The notes: generated from the sequence alone by a model not told the origin. DNA of 64,000 nucleotides from UBA9926 sp023261215 (GCA_038136035.1 JAYPYV010000001.1:1-64000), one strand, 5' to 3'. Numbered from the stretch's first letter, positions 1 to 8,709 are shown. Numbers and translations: made by a program.

Positions 1-471
1 ACGATCAAGCTGGCGCCACCGGCCATCATCAAGCTGGCAAGATATCTTGAGGTCGAACCCTCAGAGATCGATCCCGACATTGACAGCAACATGAAAAACG
101 CTCTGGGCATCGATATTCGGTTCAACTTCAGCGATGCGACGAAAAAAATTGAACAGTACGGTTTCGTGGGTATCGACGCCGAGGTATTCGGGATCGTGGT
201 CGACAACTATGCAGAGTTTACTTACCCAGATGCGGGGGCTGGAAAGTCAGCCATTGGGCGAATTCACCCAGGCGCTGTGATCGCTGTTATCGAAACCAAG
301 AAGTTCAGGGAAGGCTATTTTCCTGCAATCGTCGAGAAGGATTGGAACTTCTGTCTTGTGCAAGAACATGGCCAGAAAAGTTTTTCAGTCCAGCTGGTCC
401 CGAAGAATGAGACCGTGATTTATCAAGATTATGCGCAACATCTCACGGCGCTTTACTACCTGCTCCACTGA
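1..471 (+). CDS. Hypothetical protein, C-terminal part (5' end outside window)
   Basis: The reading frame is open from the first base to a TGA at 469-471, so the gene begins upstream and at least 156 residues of its C-terminal part are seen. An internal ATG at 91 could look like a start, but the frame before it reads as ordinary protein with no stop, so a longer gene is more likely. The visible part is a mixed alpha/beta soluble protein with no signal peptide or membrane segment and no catalytic motif I can name. It lies 67 bp upstream of the HAD phosphatase on the same strand. I do not recognise the family. Confidence 0.6.
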   Translation, partial: TIKLAPPAIIKLARYLEVEPSEIDPDIDSNMKNALGIDIRFNFSDATKKIEQYGFVGIDAEVFGIVVDNYAEFTYPDAGAGKSAIGRIHPGAVIAVIETKKFREGYFPAIVEKDWNFCLVQEHGQKSFSVQLVPKNETVIYQDYAQHLTALYYLLH

Positions 472-538
472 TCGAAGGTAAAGAAGGCCTCCCGCCGAAC
501 ACCTCCAGGCGAGCAAATAGATAAGAGAGGATTCTTTT

Positions 539-1210
539 ATGCAGAGCCAAAGCGGCCGGTTGGCTATTTTTGATCTTGACGACACCTTGCTCGCGGGTGA
601 CAGCGACTATGCATGGGGCCAATTCCTGATCTCAGAGGGCGAGGTTGACGCCGAGCTGTACAGGGCTCGAAACGATGCCTTTTTTGCCGACTACAAGGCT
701 GGCGAGCTCGATATTGAGGCATACCTCAAGTTCTCCTGCGAGCCTCTGACTCGAATCCCCATTGAACGATTGCACTTGTTGCAGAAGGCCTACATGGAAC
801 AGGTCATCGAACCAATGATTTTGCAAAAGGGTGTTCAACTCCTTGATCAGCACCGATCTCATGGAGATCACTTAATGATTAATACTGCAACGATCGATTT
901 CGTTACCGCACCCATCGCTGAACGGTTAGGCGTCGATAGTTTGATCGCGCCCCGTGTTGAGTACCTTAATGGGCGCTATACGGGCCGGGTGGTTGGCACC
1001 GCCAGCTATCGCGATGGAAAAGTCGCACGCCTGAACGATTGGCTTCAAACGCACCCCTATGACCTTCGAACCAGCGCATTTTACTCCGACTCCCACAACG
1101 ACCTTCCGCTTCTATCGCTCGTCGGAAACCCTTGCTGCGTCGATCCTGATGATCGCCTCAGAGCTGAAGCGAAGCAGCGGGGCTGGCCGATTCTTTCCTT
1201 GAGAGCCTGA
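539..1210 (+). CDS. HAD superfamily (subfamily IB) phosphatase
   Basis: A 223-residue hydrolase of the haloacid dehalogenase superfamily, SerB-like subfamily IB. Motif I is FDLDDT at residues 11-16, where Asp12 would be the nucleophile and Asp14 the general acid. The C-terminal motif SDSHNDLPLL carries the metal-binding aspartates. The length fits the stand-alone HAD-IB phosphatases common in gammaproteobacteria. The substrate cannot be told from sequence; phosphoserine-like or other small phosphomonoesters are possible. The ATG follows an AGAGAGG ribosome site about 8 bp upstream. It ends 42 bp before the oppositely oriented gcvPB. Confidence 0.85.
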   Translation: MQSQSGRLAIFDLDDTLLAGDSDYAWGQFLISEGEVDAELYRARNDAFFADYKAGELDIEAYLKFSCEPLTRIPIERLHLLQKAYMEQVIEPMILQKGVQLLDQHRSHGDHLMINTATIDFVTAPIAERLGVDSLIAPRVEYLNGRYTGRVVGTASYRDGKVARLNDWLQTHPYDLRTSAFYSDSHNDLPLLSLVGNPCCVDPDDRLRAEAKQRGWPILSLRA

Positions 1211-1252
1211 GCACGCCCGCGCTTTGACAGAGCGAGTGGACATCGCGGCTGA

Positions 1253-2716
1253 TTAACTTGCCGCAAACGCGAGGTCTAAATCGCGCGCTGCCTTCACGTC
1301 ATCCAGCCTTTTGACCGGCATGTTGTGAGGCGCCGACTTGACGTATTCCGGGTTGTTAAGGGCTTCTTCTCGAATTTGAATCATGGCATCGATGAAACCA
1401 TCCATTTCCTCTTTTGTTTCTGTCTCAGTGGGCTCAATCAACAGACATTCTGGGATTAGTAGAGGGAAATACGTCGTGGGTGCATGCAATCCAAAGTCTA
1501 AAAGTCGCTTGGCAAAATCCATTGCCGTCACACCCTGCGTTTTGGCTTCTTTTGACAGGGTGACGATGAATTCATGCGTGGCACGTCGATCAGGAAACGC
1601 CAACTCGAAGCCAGCGCTCTTGAGTCTGGCTGCCATGTAGTTCGCATTCAGCGTTGCATACTCGCCGACCCGACGCATCCCGTCTGCACCTAAGAGTCTT
1701 GAATAAGCGTAGGCTCGCAGCAGGATGCCCGCATTCCCCATATGGGCAGACAAGGGACCAATGGTGTCTGGTAAGTCCTCTTCATCCAACCATCTATAGA
1801 ACGGCCCAGTTTCAGTCATTTCCTTACCCACAATGGGCGTTGGCAAAAAGGGTAATAACCGCGGACCCACACCGACCGGACCTGAGCCCGGCCCACCGCC
1901 ACCGTGAGGCGTTGCGAACGTCTTATGCAAATTCATGTGCAGCACGTCAAACCCCATATCACCAGGACGCACCTGACCCAAGATCGCGTTTAAATTAGCG
2001 CCGTCGTAGTAAAGCAAGCCACCGGCTTGGTGAACGGCTTCGGCTATCTCAGGAATTTGTCGCTCAAAGACGCCGCAAGTCGACGGGTTGGTCATCATCA
2101 AGCCTGCGGTTTTTTCGCTTAGCGCCGCTTTGAGCGCATGCAGATCGACGTCACCCTCTGAAGTCACTGGAATTTCGCGGACCGTATAACCACACATCAC
2201 CGCGGTCGCGGGATTGGTTCCATGCGCCGCTTCTGGCACTAGGATTTCCTGCCTTTCGTGATCCCCTCGCTTGTCATGATAGGCCCGTATCATCGCAACC
2301 CCTGCGAATTCTCCTTGCGCGCCAGCCATGGGCGTCAGAGATACGCCTTTCATACCCGTCACCTCAGCGAGATCCTCCTGAAGCTCATAAAGACAAGATA
2401 GAAATCCCTGGCTCAACGCCTCAGGTGCGAGCGGATGCCTATTCAGGAACCCCGGAATGCTGGCTGCGCGATGCGCTCCCCGAGGGTTGTATTTCATGGT
2501 GCATGAACCAAGCGGGTAGAACTGCTTATCAATCGCGAAGTTCTTCGACGATAAATTCGTATAGTGGCGAACCACCTCCAGCTCTGACACTTCCGGCAGT
2601 CCCACAGGTTGAGATCGCAAATGGCCGCCTAGGGTTGATAGATCTGCGTCGTCTTTGAGTTGCGGCGCTTGGGCTCTGGCTTGTCGACCGATCTGGCTCT
2701 TTTCATAAATTAGCAT
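1253..2716 (-). CDS. gcvPB: Glycine dehydrogenase (decarboxylating) subunit 2
   Basis: A 487-residue PLP-binding half of the P protein, which decarboxylates glycine and passes the aminomethyl group to lipoyl-GcvH. The PLP lysine is Lys265 in HMNLHKTFATPHGGGGPG, with the glycine-rich loop at 271-275. Its length matches two-subunit P proteins rather than the roughly 950-residue fused form of E. coli. Its ATG overlaps the gcvPA stop by one base (TAATG), so translation is probably coupled. It is the last gene of the gcvT-gcvH-gcvPA-gcvPB operon. Confidence 0.95.
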   Translation of the reverse strand: MLIYEKSQIGRQARAQAPQLKDDADLSTLGGHLRSQPVGLPEVSELEVVRHYTNLSSKNFAIDKQFYPLGSCTMKYNPRGAHRAASIPGFLNRHPLAPEALSQGFLSCLYELQEDLAEVTGMKGVSLTPMAGAQGEFAGVAMIRAYHDKRGDHERQEILVPEAAHGTNPATAVMCGYTVREIPVTSEGDVDLHALKAALSEKTAGLMMTNPSTCGVFERQIPEIAEAVHQAGGLLYYDGANLNAILGQVRPGDMGFDVLHMNLHKTFATPHGGGGPGSGPVGVGPRLLPFLPTPIVGKEMTETGPFYRWLDEEDLPDTIGPLSAHMGNAGILLRAYAYSRLLGADGMRRVGEYATLNANYMAARLKSAGFELAFPDRRATHEFIVTLSKEAKTQGVTAMDFAKRLLDFGLHAPTTYFPLLIPECLLIEPTETETKEEMDGFIDAMIQIREEALNNPEYVKSAPHNMPVKRLDDVKAARDLDLAFAAS

Positions 2717-4074
2717 TAGGCCGCTTCCTCTCTAATTGCCAGGTGCATCTTGCTGACCAGCAGGTCTAGATCCTCTGATGTTTTGGTCTCGGTCACGTTG
2801 ATCAGCAACGCATTGCGATAACCATCGCCCAGAAAATCAAGACTGAGCCCTGGCAACACGCCATCGCGCATCAGGGCGTTGACCATCGTCTCCGCCGCCA
2901 CAGGCAATTCGAATACCTGCTCATGAAACGCAGGGCCTTGAAACTTTGGCGTGATCCCAATGCCTGCCAGCCGCTCACGAAGACAGTTCAATCCGTCATG
3001 GGACGCGATGGCCACTTGACGGAGCCCTTCGCTACCCAAAAGGCTCATGTATAGCGTAGCCGCGGTCACCAAAAGGCCTTGATTGGTGCAGATATTGGAA
3101 GTTGCCTTACCACGCCGAATATGCTGCTCTCTTGCTTGCAGCGTCAACGCAAAACCGGTTGCACCCTCTGAATCTTCCGTGCGTCCAATGATCCGACCCG
3201 GCATTTGCCTGACAATGGCCTTTTTGCAGCACATAAACCCCAAGTAAGGACCACCAGAAGCCAGAGGTATACCCAACGGTTGCCCATCACCGACCACAAT
3301 ATCCGCGCCTTCGCTGCCCCACGACCCCGGAGGCGTTAGCAGTGCCATCGCCGTGGGATTCACCACGCCGATCACCAGCGCACCGGCGCTCGAGGCCGCG
3401 TCACAGAGTTCATTCACCGCATCAAGCCCGCCAAAAAAATTCGGATAAGCAATCACCAACGCAGCCGCATCTGCCAGATCCTCGACGGGCATTGAAGTGC
3501 ATCCAGTCTCTGAATCAATGGCGATGGATGACAGCACCAAACCTTGATGTCGAACAATGGCCTCACAGGCTTTGAGATACCTTGGGTTGAGATTCCCCGC
3601 CACGAGTATGCGTCGCGATTTATTTTTCTTATTCGCACGGACCGCCATGAGCATAGCTTCAGCCAAGGCTGAGGCGCCGTCATAGACAGAGGCATTCGCG
3701 ACTTCCATGCCAGTCAAGCGAGAGATCATGGTTTGGAATTCGTAAATGAGCTGAAGCGTGCCCTGAGAGGCTTCAGCCTGATACGGCGTGTAGGCCGTCA
3801 TAAACTCGCCGCGGCTCGCGATGTCCCAGACTGCCGCGGGAATGTGATGTTCGTAGGCGCCCGCACCCAGAAACGAAAGCTTGACTTCATCTTGCCTTGC
3901 ACGCGACTGCATCAAGCGCATGAGCGCCATCTCTGATAGCTGGCCTTGAAGTTTTAACTCACCTGTAAAGCGCATCGCATCAGGAATTTCATCGAACAGC
4001 GCTGCGGTCGACGTCTCGCCAATCGCAGCCAACATGGCTTCAACATCTTGCTCGGTATGGGGGATAAAAGGCAT
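2716..4074 (-). CDS. gcvPA: Glycine dehydrogenase (decarboxylating) subunit 1
   Basis: A 452-residue subunit that pairs with GcvPB to form the P protein of the glycine cleavage system. It has the P-protein N-half fold, including the start PFIPHTEQDVEAMLAAIG, GAGAYEHHIPA, TPYQAEASQGTLQ and the NASVYDGASA segment. It lacks the PLP lysine, which sits in subunit 2, as expected for the split form. It starts 22 bp downstream of gcvH and overlaps gcvPB by one base. A split P protein is known in Firmicutes, archaea and some gammaproteobacteria such as Legionella and Coxiella. Confidence 0.95.
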   Translation of the reverse strand: MPFIPHTEQDVEAMLAAIGETSTAALFDEIPDAMRFTGELKLQGQLSEMALMRLMQSRARQDEVKLSFLGAGAYEHHIPAAVWDIASRGEFMTAYTPYQAEASQGTLQLIYEFQTMISRLTGMEVANASVYDGASALAEAMLMAVRANKKNKSRRILVAGNLNPRYLKACEAIVRHQGLVLSSIAIDSETGCTSMPVEDLADAAALVIAYPNFFGGLDAVNELCDAASSAGALVIGVVNPTAMALLTPPGSWGSEGADIVVGDGQPLGIPLASGGPYLGFMCCKKAIVRQMPGRIIGRTEDSEGATGFALTLQAREQHIRRGKATSNICTNQGLLVTAATLYMSLLGSEGLRQVAIASHDGLNCLRERLAGIGITPKFQGPAFHEQVFELPVAAETMVNALMRDGVLPGLSLDFLGDGYRNALLINVTETKTSEDLDLLVSKMHLAIREEAA

Positions 4075-4096
4075 GCAGAGTTACTCAATCAAATTG

Positions 4097-4492
4097 TTAA
4101 TGATCGCTGGCGTCGCATAGCGCTGAGTAATCATCTGCACTGAGCAACGCATCCATTTCAGCCACATCGGAGGGCTCAATGACAAAGAACCAAGCGTCGT
4201 CATAGGGAGATTCATTCACAAGTTCTGGTTCATCGACTAACCGCTCGTTGATCGCGCTAATCGTTCCAGATATCGGGGCATAGATGTCTGAGGCTGCTTT
4301 CACTGATTCTACAACCGCAACCTCTTCACGCGCGCTAACCACTCGCCCAACCTCTGGTAATTCCACAAAAACCACATCGCCCAGCGCATCTTGGGCATGA
4401 TCGCTAATTCCTACGACGATCCTGCCATCCTCCTCGCGACGGGCCCACTCGTGCGAATCCAAATACTTCAGCTCATTTCTCACTTCTGTCAT
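4097..4492 (-). CDS. gcvH: Glycine cleavage system H protein
   Basis: A 131-residue lipoyl carrier of the glycine cleavage system. The lipoylated residue is Lys65 in VVESVKAASDIY, the same position as in E. coli GcvH. The protein starts with the usual RNELKYLDSHEWAR segment and ends with a short acidic tail. It moves the aminomethyl intermediate between the P protein and GcvT, and returns the dihydrolipoyl group to lipoamide dehydrogenase, which is not in this window. It is separated from gcvT by an unusually long 244-bp spacer but is close to gcvPA. Confidence 0.96.
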   Translation of the reverse strand: MTEVRNELKYLDSHEWARREEDGRIVVGISDHAQDALGDVVFVELPEVGRVVSAREEVAVVESVKAASDIYAPISGTISAINERLVDEPELVNESPYDDAWFFVIEPSDVAEMDALLSADDYSALCDASDH

Positions 4493-4736
4493 AACTTTTC
4501 CTCTAACGCTTTACGTGGTCGCCTCATCCAACTGCCGTGTTACTGCAACAATCCCCCATAGTGCGCTCGCGCCTAGGCACACTGATCTCTCGCCGCTGCC
4601 AATCCCCTTCTTAACCGTTTGGTTCAAGATCTGCTCGACGCTGAGCCGAGGTCAACGCGCTCAGCGCCTGGCGTTTGAGATTCCGCGGCTCCGTCTACCC
4701 GTCACGCCTCGCGCGTTATCCCTCCGAGCGACCGCC
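4493..4736 (-). other. Structured gcvT-gcvH intercistronic spacer
   Basis: This is 244 bp within the gcv operon and has no convincing reading frame. On the minus strand it holds a perfect 8-bp stem, CGCTGAGC paired with GCTCAGCG, around a 12-base loop (4639-4666). Nearer gcvH is a second stem, AGTGTGC with GCGCACT, which has one G-U pair. I see no T-run that would make either a clear terminator, and no glycine-riboswitch core. The spacer could hold an RNA processing site, an attenuator or an internal promoter for gcvH-gcvPA-gcvPB. Confidence 0.45.
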
Positions 4737-5822
4737 CTAACTTGAGGCGAACTGACCCCGAGGCACGAATGGCAAGGTCATCACTTCAACCGGCTGCCGC
4801 TTACCTCTGATCTCAACGGCCAGGGAAGCAACTTCCCTGTCAATCCGCGCGAGGCCAATACCGCACTCAAGCGTCGGCGAAAAAGCACCGCTGGTCATGA
4901 CGCCCACCACCTCATCGCCTTCGACCAGAGGATAGCCAGACCTCAAAACGCCTCTCCCGATCAACTTCACACCAATTTGTCGAGCGTCTCGACGCGGGTG
5001 ATCGGATAGTCCGGCTCGACCAATAAATGCTCGATCATCCAACGCAACGGTCCACGATAAATTCGCTGCCGAGGGACACGTTTCCTCGTCCATGTCCTGA
5101 CCATAAAGATTCATACCGGCCTCAAGCCGAAGCGTGTCTCGTGCACCCAATCCAATGGGCGCAGCCCCGGCGCGACGCAGTGACTGCCAAAGCTCAATCC
5201 CATCTGCGGCATCGACGATGCACTCGAAACCACTTTCGCCGGTATATCCCGTTCTCGCGATTAACCTCGACCCGCTGACAAAACACTCAAATGGTTTGAG
5301 TTTCGCTGCCAACTGACTTTCAGCACCGACAAGTACCTGGCGCAAAACCTTCAAGCTGTTGGGGCCCTGAACCGCCAAAATCACATAATCTTCTGGTGTT
5401 TCGATCGAGACCTCGAAAGAGGCCGCCTGAAGCCTCATCCACTCGAGATCCTTTTCTCGCGTTGCGCAATTGACCACCAACCTAAAACCCGTCGCCAAGC
5501 GATACACGATGAGGTCATCCAAAATCCCACCGTCGTGGTTCAACATGGCTGAATACACGGCCTTGCCCACCGGCGCTTTGGTCACGTTATTCGAGAGCAG
5601 CCTGCTGAGGTACGCCTCAGCATCCGTGCCAGCGACATCAACCACTGTCATATGTGACACATCAAAAAGTCCAACGTTCTGACGTACCTGATGGTGCTCT
5701 TCAATTTGTGAACCGTAGTGGATCGGCATCTCCCATCCAGAAAAATCGACCAGCTTGGCGCCATCCTGTCGATGACAGTCGATTAAAGGCGTGTGTCGCA
5801 ACGTCATGAAGTGATTGCCCAT
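4737..5822 (-). CDS. gcvT: Glycine cleavage system T protein (aminomethyltransferase)
   Basis: A 361-residue tetrahydrofolate-dependent aminomethyltransferase that releases ammonia from aminomethyl-GcvH and makes 5,10-methylene-THF. Family signatures include VDFSGWEMPIHYGSQIEEH near the N-terminus, the GLFDVSHM segment, ARTGYTGESGFE and GLGARDTLRLEAGMNLYG. Two starts are possible: ATG at 5822, or the ATG five codons later (MTLRHTPL), which matches most homologues better; neither has a strong ribosome site. It is the first gene of the gcv operon and lies 145 bp downstream of the UbiH-like gene. Confidence 0.95.
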   Translation of the reverse strand: MGNHFMTLRHTPLIDCHRQDGAKLVDFSGWEMPIHYGSQIEEHHQVRQNVGLFDVSHMTVVDVAGTDAEAYLSRLLSNNVTKAPVGKAVYSAMLNHDGGILDDLIVYRLATGFRLVVNCATREKDLEWMRLQAASFEVSIETPEDYVILAVQGPNSLKVLRQVLVGAESQLAAKLKPFECFVSGSRLIARTGYTGESGFECIVDAADGIELWQSLRRAGAAPIGLGARDTLRLEAGMNLYGQDMDEETCPSAANLSWTVALDDRAFIGRAGLSDHPRRDARQIGVKLIGRGVLRSGYPLVEGDEVVGVMTSGAFSPTLECGIGLARIDREVASLAVEIRGKRQPVEVMTLPFVPRGQFASS

Positions 5823-5967
5823 GAAAGATGATTGAGGGACTCGCTAAGCGGCCTATTCTACGAGATTTGCCAGCGGCTCGGACCAAAACCTAGTCAGGAT
5901 GAACCACAAATTCCTTCAACATCAGGGCAGCGCCCTCAGGCTTCAGGCATTCAAATTTCCGTCAAGC

Positions 5968-7152
5968 TCACCATCGGCCCGCAGCGGTTTCGGTCAGGAG
6001 CCGTTTGATTTGAGCCTCTCGGTCAAGTAGGCGCATGCCCCAACTGCGGGCTACCCTCAACCAAGCGGGCTTCGGATCAGTGAACAAACGACTGAGGCCA
6101 TCTGTCAAGGCGGTCATCAAGATATTCTGCCCCGCGCGTCGACGCTCGAACTGCGAGAGCGCGCCTTGAATCGTTGCGCTTGGATCTAACGACATCTGCA
6201 CAAGGCAATCCACTAATTCAGCCACATCGGCAAACCCAAGATTCGCGCCCTGGCCTGCCAAAGGATGAATGGTGTGGGCGGCATCACCCAGTAAGACCGC
6301 CCGCCCCTTCACATAACGCATCGCATGTTGCTGCTGGAGCGGGAAGCTCTGCCGATTCGATACGAGCTTCAGCGCGCCCATCAGTTGATCCGTTTCTCTC
6401 ACTAGTCGTGATTCGAGCTCTGAGTCGCTCACCTCTAGCAAGGCTTGACCCTCAACACTCGACCAGATGAGGACCAATCCGTGAGGGTCAGCTAAGGGTA
6501 ACAACGCAAGCGGACCAGAGCCCGTAAACCATTGTCGTGTCACGCCTTGATGAGGCTTCTCAGAATGGACAACGGCCACCACGGCGCGTTGATGGTAAGC
6601 CCAATTCAGCATCGGAACACCCAAAATCTCTCGAACGCGAGACTGGGCACCATCAGCACCGATCAGAAGCGATGCCTCAAACTGGACGCCCTGGCCACAG
6701 TCCAACCAGACCCGCTGATCATCAATGATGGAATCTCTTAGGGTGTTGGCTTTGCGTATCTGAATACCTTTTGATTCAGCGAGCGCGAGTAGCGCGCCCT
6801 CAAGCTGGTGATTCTCGACAATCCAGCCCTGCGCATCAAAATTCAACGCACCGGATAATTCTCGGTCCCAGACTTCCATGCCGCGAAAAGGCGAACCCAG
6901 GGTTTGCAAAGATTCAAGCGGCAGGCCTGCAAGCGCCAGTGATGCTTGGGTCGCGGTGTTCAGCGCGAGGACCCTAGGGGATATTTCGGTTAAAGCCCGG
7001 GCGGGTGCAAGCTGACTTCTAGATTCAGAAAGCTTTGATTGTTGTTCTAGGACAATACCCGTCCAACCGAGATCATGTAAGCGCAGGGCGGCGGTAAGAC
7101 CGATCAGTCCACCACCGACCACCACATAATCCAATCGCTTAGGCTTGTCCAT
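5968..7152 (-). CDS. UbiH/UbiF/COQ6-type FAD-dependent hydroxylase
   Basis: A 394-residue flavoprotein monooxygenase of the ubiquinone-biosynthesis hydroxylase family. It has the N-terminal FAD dinucleotide fold VVGGGLIGL (11-19), the DG motif GADGAQS (165-171) and the second FAD motif GDAAHTIHPLAGQG (289-302). In E. coli, ubiH and ubiI lie in the same ygfB-to-gcv neighbourhood, which supports a role in a ring hydroxylation of ubiquinone. UbiH, UbiI or UbiF specificity cannot be assigned from sequence alone. Its start is only 4 bp after the ygfB stop, so the two are probably co-transcribed. The pepP gene usually found between them is absent. Confidence 0.85.
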   Translation of the reverse strand: MDKPKRLDYVVVGGGLIGLTAALRLHDLGWTGIVLEQQSKLSESRSQLAPARALTEISPRVLALNTATQASLALAGLPLESLQTLGSPFRGMEVWDRELSGALNFDAQGWIVENHQLEGALLALAESKGIQIRKANTLRDSIIDDQRVWLDCGQGVQFEASLLIGADGAQSRVREILGVPMLNWAYHQRAVVAVVHSEKPHQGVTRQWFTGSGPLALLPLADPHGLVLIWSSVEGQALLEVSDSELESRLVRETDQLMGALKLVSNRQSFPLQQQHAMRYVKGRAVLLGDAAHTIHPLAGQGANLGFADVAELVDCLVQMSLDPSATIQGALSQFERRRAGQNILMTALTDGLSRLFTDPKPAWLRVARSWGMRLLDREAQIKRLLTETAAGRW

Positions 7153-7156
7153 GCGC

Positions 7157-7699
7157 CTAGTGCTGAATCACTTTGGATTGACGCTGTTCGAATAATTCAG
7201 CGGCAATATTCAAGACAGCCACTCGAACAAACTCCAAAATTTCAGCGAAATCCCGCTCATTTTCTTCACCATCCGCGATATCACTTCCCGTCTTTGAAAT
7301 GGTGCTCAGATCCTCGATCAATTCGCCCACATCCGACTCGGCTAACTGCTCGATCAGGCCTCGAGTTTCACTCAATCCCGACAAAAAGCCGGCACACCAA
7401 CACGTCAGCTCAAACCACTGCTCAAAGAGTGGTGCATCGTCCGAGGGCAAAAGGATCACCAAATCGTATTCAGCGTAAGGCGCAAGACGATCCCTCAGCT
7501 CAGTCGCGAGCGCTGTGAGTTCAGCGGCAAATTCTGTGGCAGGCGCATCAACGACAAACCATTGGGCAAAAGGCAGCTCCAGCGCCAGATCCTGAAAACC
7601 ACTTTTAGCGGCCACAGCGGTGAGTAAACCATGGAGCTCGCTTGCGCCCATCGATACACCTGCTAGCTTCAGCTTCCTCTGCAGTTCATCGAATGTCAT
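7157..7699 (-). CDS. ygfB: UPF0149 family protein YgfB
   Basis: A 180-residue all-helical protein of the YecA/YgfB family (UPF0149). The start MTFDELQRKL followed by GASELHGLLTAVAA is typical, as is the FLSGLSE segment near residue 110. It has no catalytic motif. In Pseudomonas aeruginosa, YgfB is reported to affect transcription of a peptidoglycan amidase gene; whether that holds here is unknown. It is the first gene of a minus-strand run ygfB-ubiH-like and is divergent from the zapB-like gene. Confidence 0.88.
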   Translation of the reverse strand: MTFDELQRKLKLAGVSMGASELHGLLTAVAAKSGFQDLALELPFAQWFVVDAPATEFAAELTALATELRDRLAPYAEYDLVILLPSDDAPLFEQWFELTCWCAGFLSGLSETRGLIEQLAESDVGELIEDLSTISKTGSDIADGEENERDFAEILEFVRVAVLNIAAELFEQRQSKVIQH

Positions 7700-7792
7700 C
7701 CATACTCCTTGTCCCAGCGCCTCGCTGGCCGGCTAGCAGCTTGCCACGGGCACCCTTCGCCTTCAATTTGCCCTTTTTGGATGCTCGGCTCG

Positions 7793-7822
7793 TTGACCTA
7801 AATGCGTCTGCGGTCTTATAGT
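7793..7822 (+). promoter_or_regulatory. Sigma-70-type promoter for the zapB-like/zapA genes
   Basis: The box TTGACC at 7793-7798 and TATAGT at 7817-7822 are separated by 18 bp. They lie 24 bp upstream of the zapB-like ATG, in the divergent spacer with ygfB. Confidence 0.55.
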
Positions 7823-7845
7823 TTCTTACGAGCAGAGGCAGCGAT

Positions 7846-8043
7846 ATGACGAATCCCGATCTAACTGAAAAGCTCGCTGAACTTGAAACGCTGTGCGCTC
7901 ATCTTATTCAGCAGTATCAAGCGCTGGAGCAGGAGCAACAACGCTGGCGCCAAGAGCGAACACAGCTATTGGAAAAGAATCGTTTGGTTAAAGGCAAACT
8001 TGAAGCCATGATCAATCGACTTCGATCATTAGAGCAGGCCTAA
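7846..8043 (+). CDS. Small coiled-coil protein, ZapB-like (TIGR02449-type)
   Basis: A 65-residue, highly charged protein that is predicted to be one continuous coiled coil (about residues 6-62). Heptad leucines and many Glu, Gln and Arg residues are visible. Small proteins of this kind regularly precede zapA in gammaproteobacteria and are thought to act with the ZapA/FtsZ ring. Only one base separates its stop from the zapA ATG, so the pair is surely co-translated. The link to cell division comes from context and family resemblance. Confidence 0.8.
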   Translation: MTNPDLTEKLAELETLCAHLIQQYQALEQEQQRWRQERTQLLEKNRLVKGKLEAMINRLRSLEQA

Positions 8044-8044
8044 G

Positions 8045-8365
8045 ATGGCTAACCAAGAGACCGTGACCATCTCTATCTTTGATAAAGATTACAAAATTAA
8101 TTGTGATCAAGAGGAGGTGCAAGCGCTGAGAGATTCTGCGCACTATTTAGACAAGAAAATGCGTGAGGTTAAGTCGTCTCGCACCGTCATGGGTCTGGAT
8201 CGGATTGCTGTCATGGCGGCGCTCAATATTACCAACGAATTACTCCAGAAAGCGCACCAAAACCACACGCTTCAAGATGAGCAAGGATCCGCTTCGAGCC
8301 GCTTAGCAGAGGCAGAAACTCGACTGTCGGCTCTGATCGAGCAACTCAAGCATCGCTCAGCCTAG
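8045..8365 (+). CDS. zapA: Cell division protein ZapA
   Basis: A 106-residue FtsZ-ring-associated protein. The N-terminal beta-rich half (TVTISIFDKDYKINC) is followed by the dimerising helix and a C-terminal coiled coil, the classic ZapA layout. Length and the LRDSAHYLDKKMREV segment fit the family. It would bundle FtsZ protofilaments at midcell. It lies directly upstream of the 6S RNA gene, the standard gammaproteobacterial order zapA-ssrS-ygfA. Confidence 0.93.
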   Translation: MANQETVTISIFDKDYKINCDQEEVQALRDSAHYLDKKMREVKSSRTVMGLDRIAVMAALNITNELLQKAHQNHTLQDEQGSASSRLAEAETRLSALIEQLKHRSA

Positions 8366-8410
8366 CCTCATTCACGACTCGAGACTCATCAAGTCATACG
8401 CTGGCCCTGT

Positions 8411-8416
8411 TATACT
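8411..8416 (+). promoter_or_regulatory. -10 box of the 6S RNA promoter
   Basis: TATACT lies 7 bases before the predicted 5' end of the 6S RNA at about 8423. No good -35 box is visible at the expected position. Confidence 0.5.
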
Positions 8417-8422
8417 CCAACC

Positions 8423-8601
8423 GATGCCCTGGGTTGTTAGCCAGTCAATCTGTCCTTGACCCTTTAAATAACCACCAGGGGGTCCTCTTTCGGCACTGTT
8501 GCGCGTGCCTGCTGCGGCGGGATGCCTGAAGGTCGTTGGGGACCACCGCCTTGAGCCAAAGGGTTCAAGGGCTATTCCGACAGCGGCAACTCGGGGGATC
8601 T
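8423..8601 (+). ncRNA. ssrS: 6S RNA
   Basis: 6S RNA binds the sigma-70 holoenzyme and lowers transcription from many promoters in stationary phase. The ends form the closing stem: 8424-8436 pairs with 8587-8599 over 13 positions, with one mismatch and two G-U pairs. Near the 3' side, a CCTTGAGCCAAAGGGTTCAA segment matches the strongly conserved 3' arm of E. coli 6S RNA. The length of about 180 nt and the position between zapA and ygfA are both diagnostic. The exact ends are inferred. Confidence 0.92.
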
Positions 8602-8709
8602 ACCTGCTCCATCTTCAACGAGGGCAACGTGAGCAAACACGCGCTTGTACTGTGGGCAGAGTCAGCCTATTTTTCCCCGACGTTCGACCAATGAATCACT
8701 GGGTTACCC

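Noticed and set aside
1654..1998. 114-codon frame opposite gcvPB, and similar long antisense frames over ilvA, spoT and uvrD
   Set aside because: They are shadows of well-supported genes and have no family signatures or translation signals.
4493..5967. Glycine riboswitch upstream of or within the gcv operon
   Set aside because: Neither the gcvT leader nor the gcvT-gcvH spacer has the conserved aptamer core segments (such as GCCGAAGG followed by CUCUCAGG) on the minus strand.
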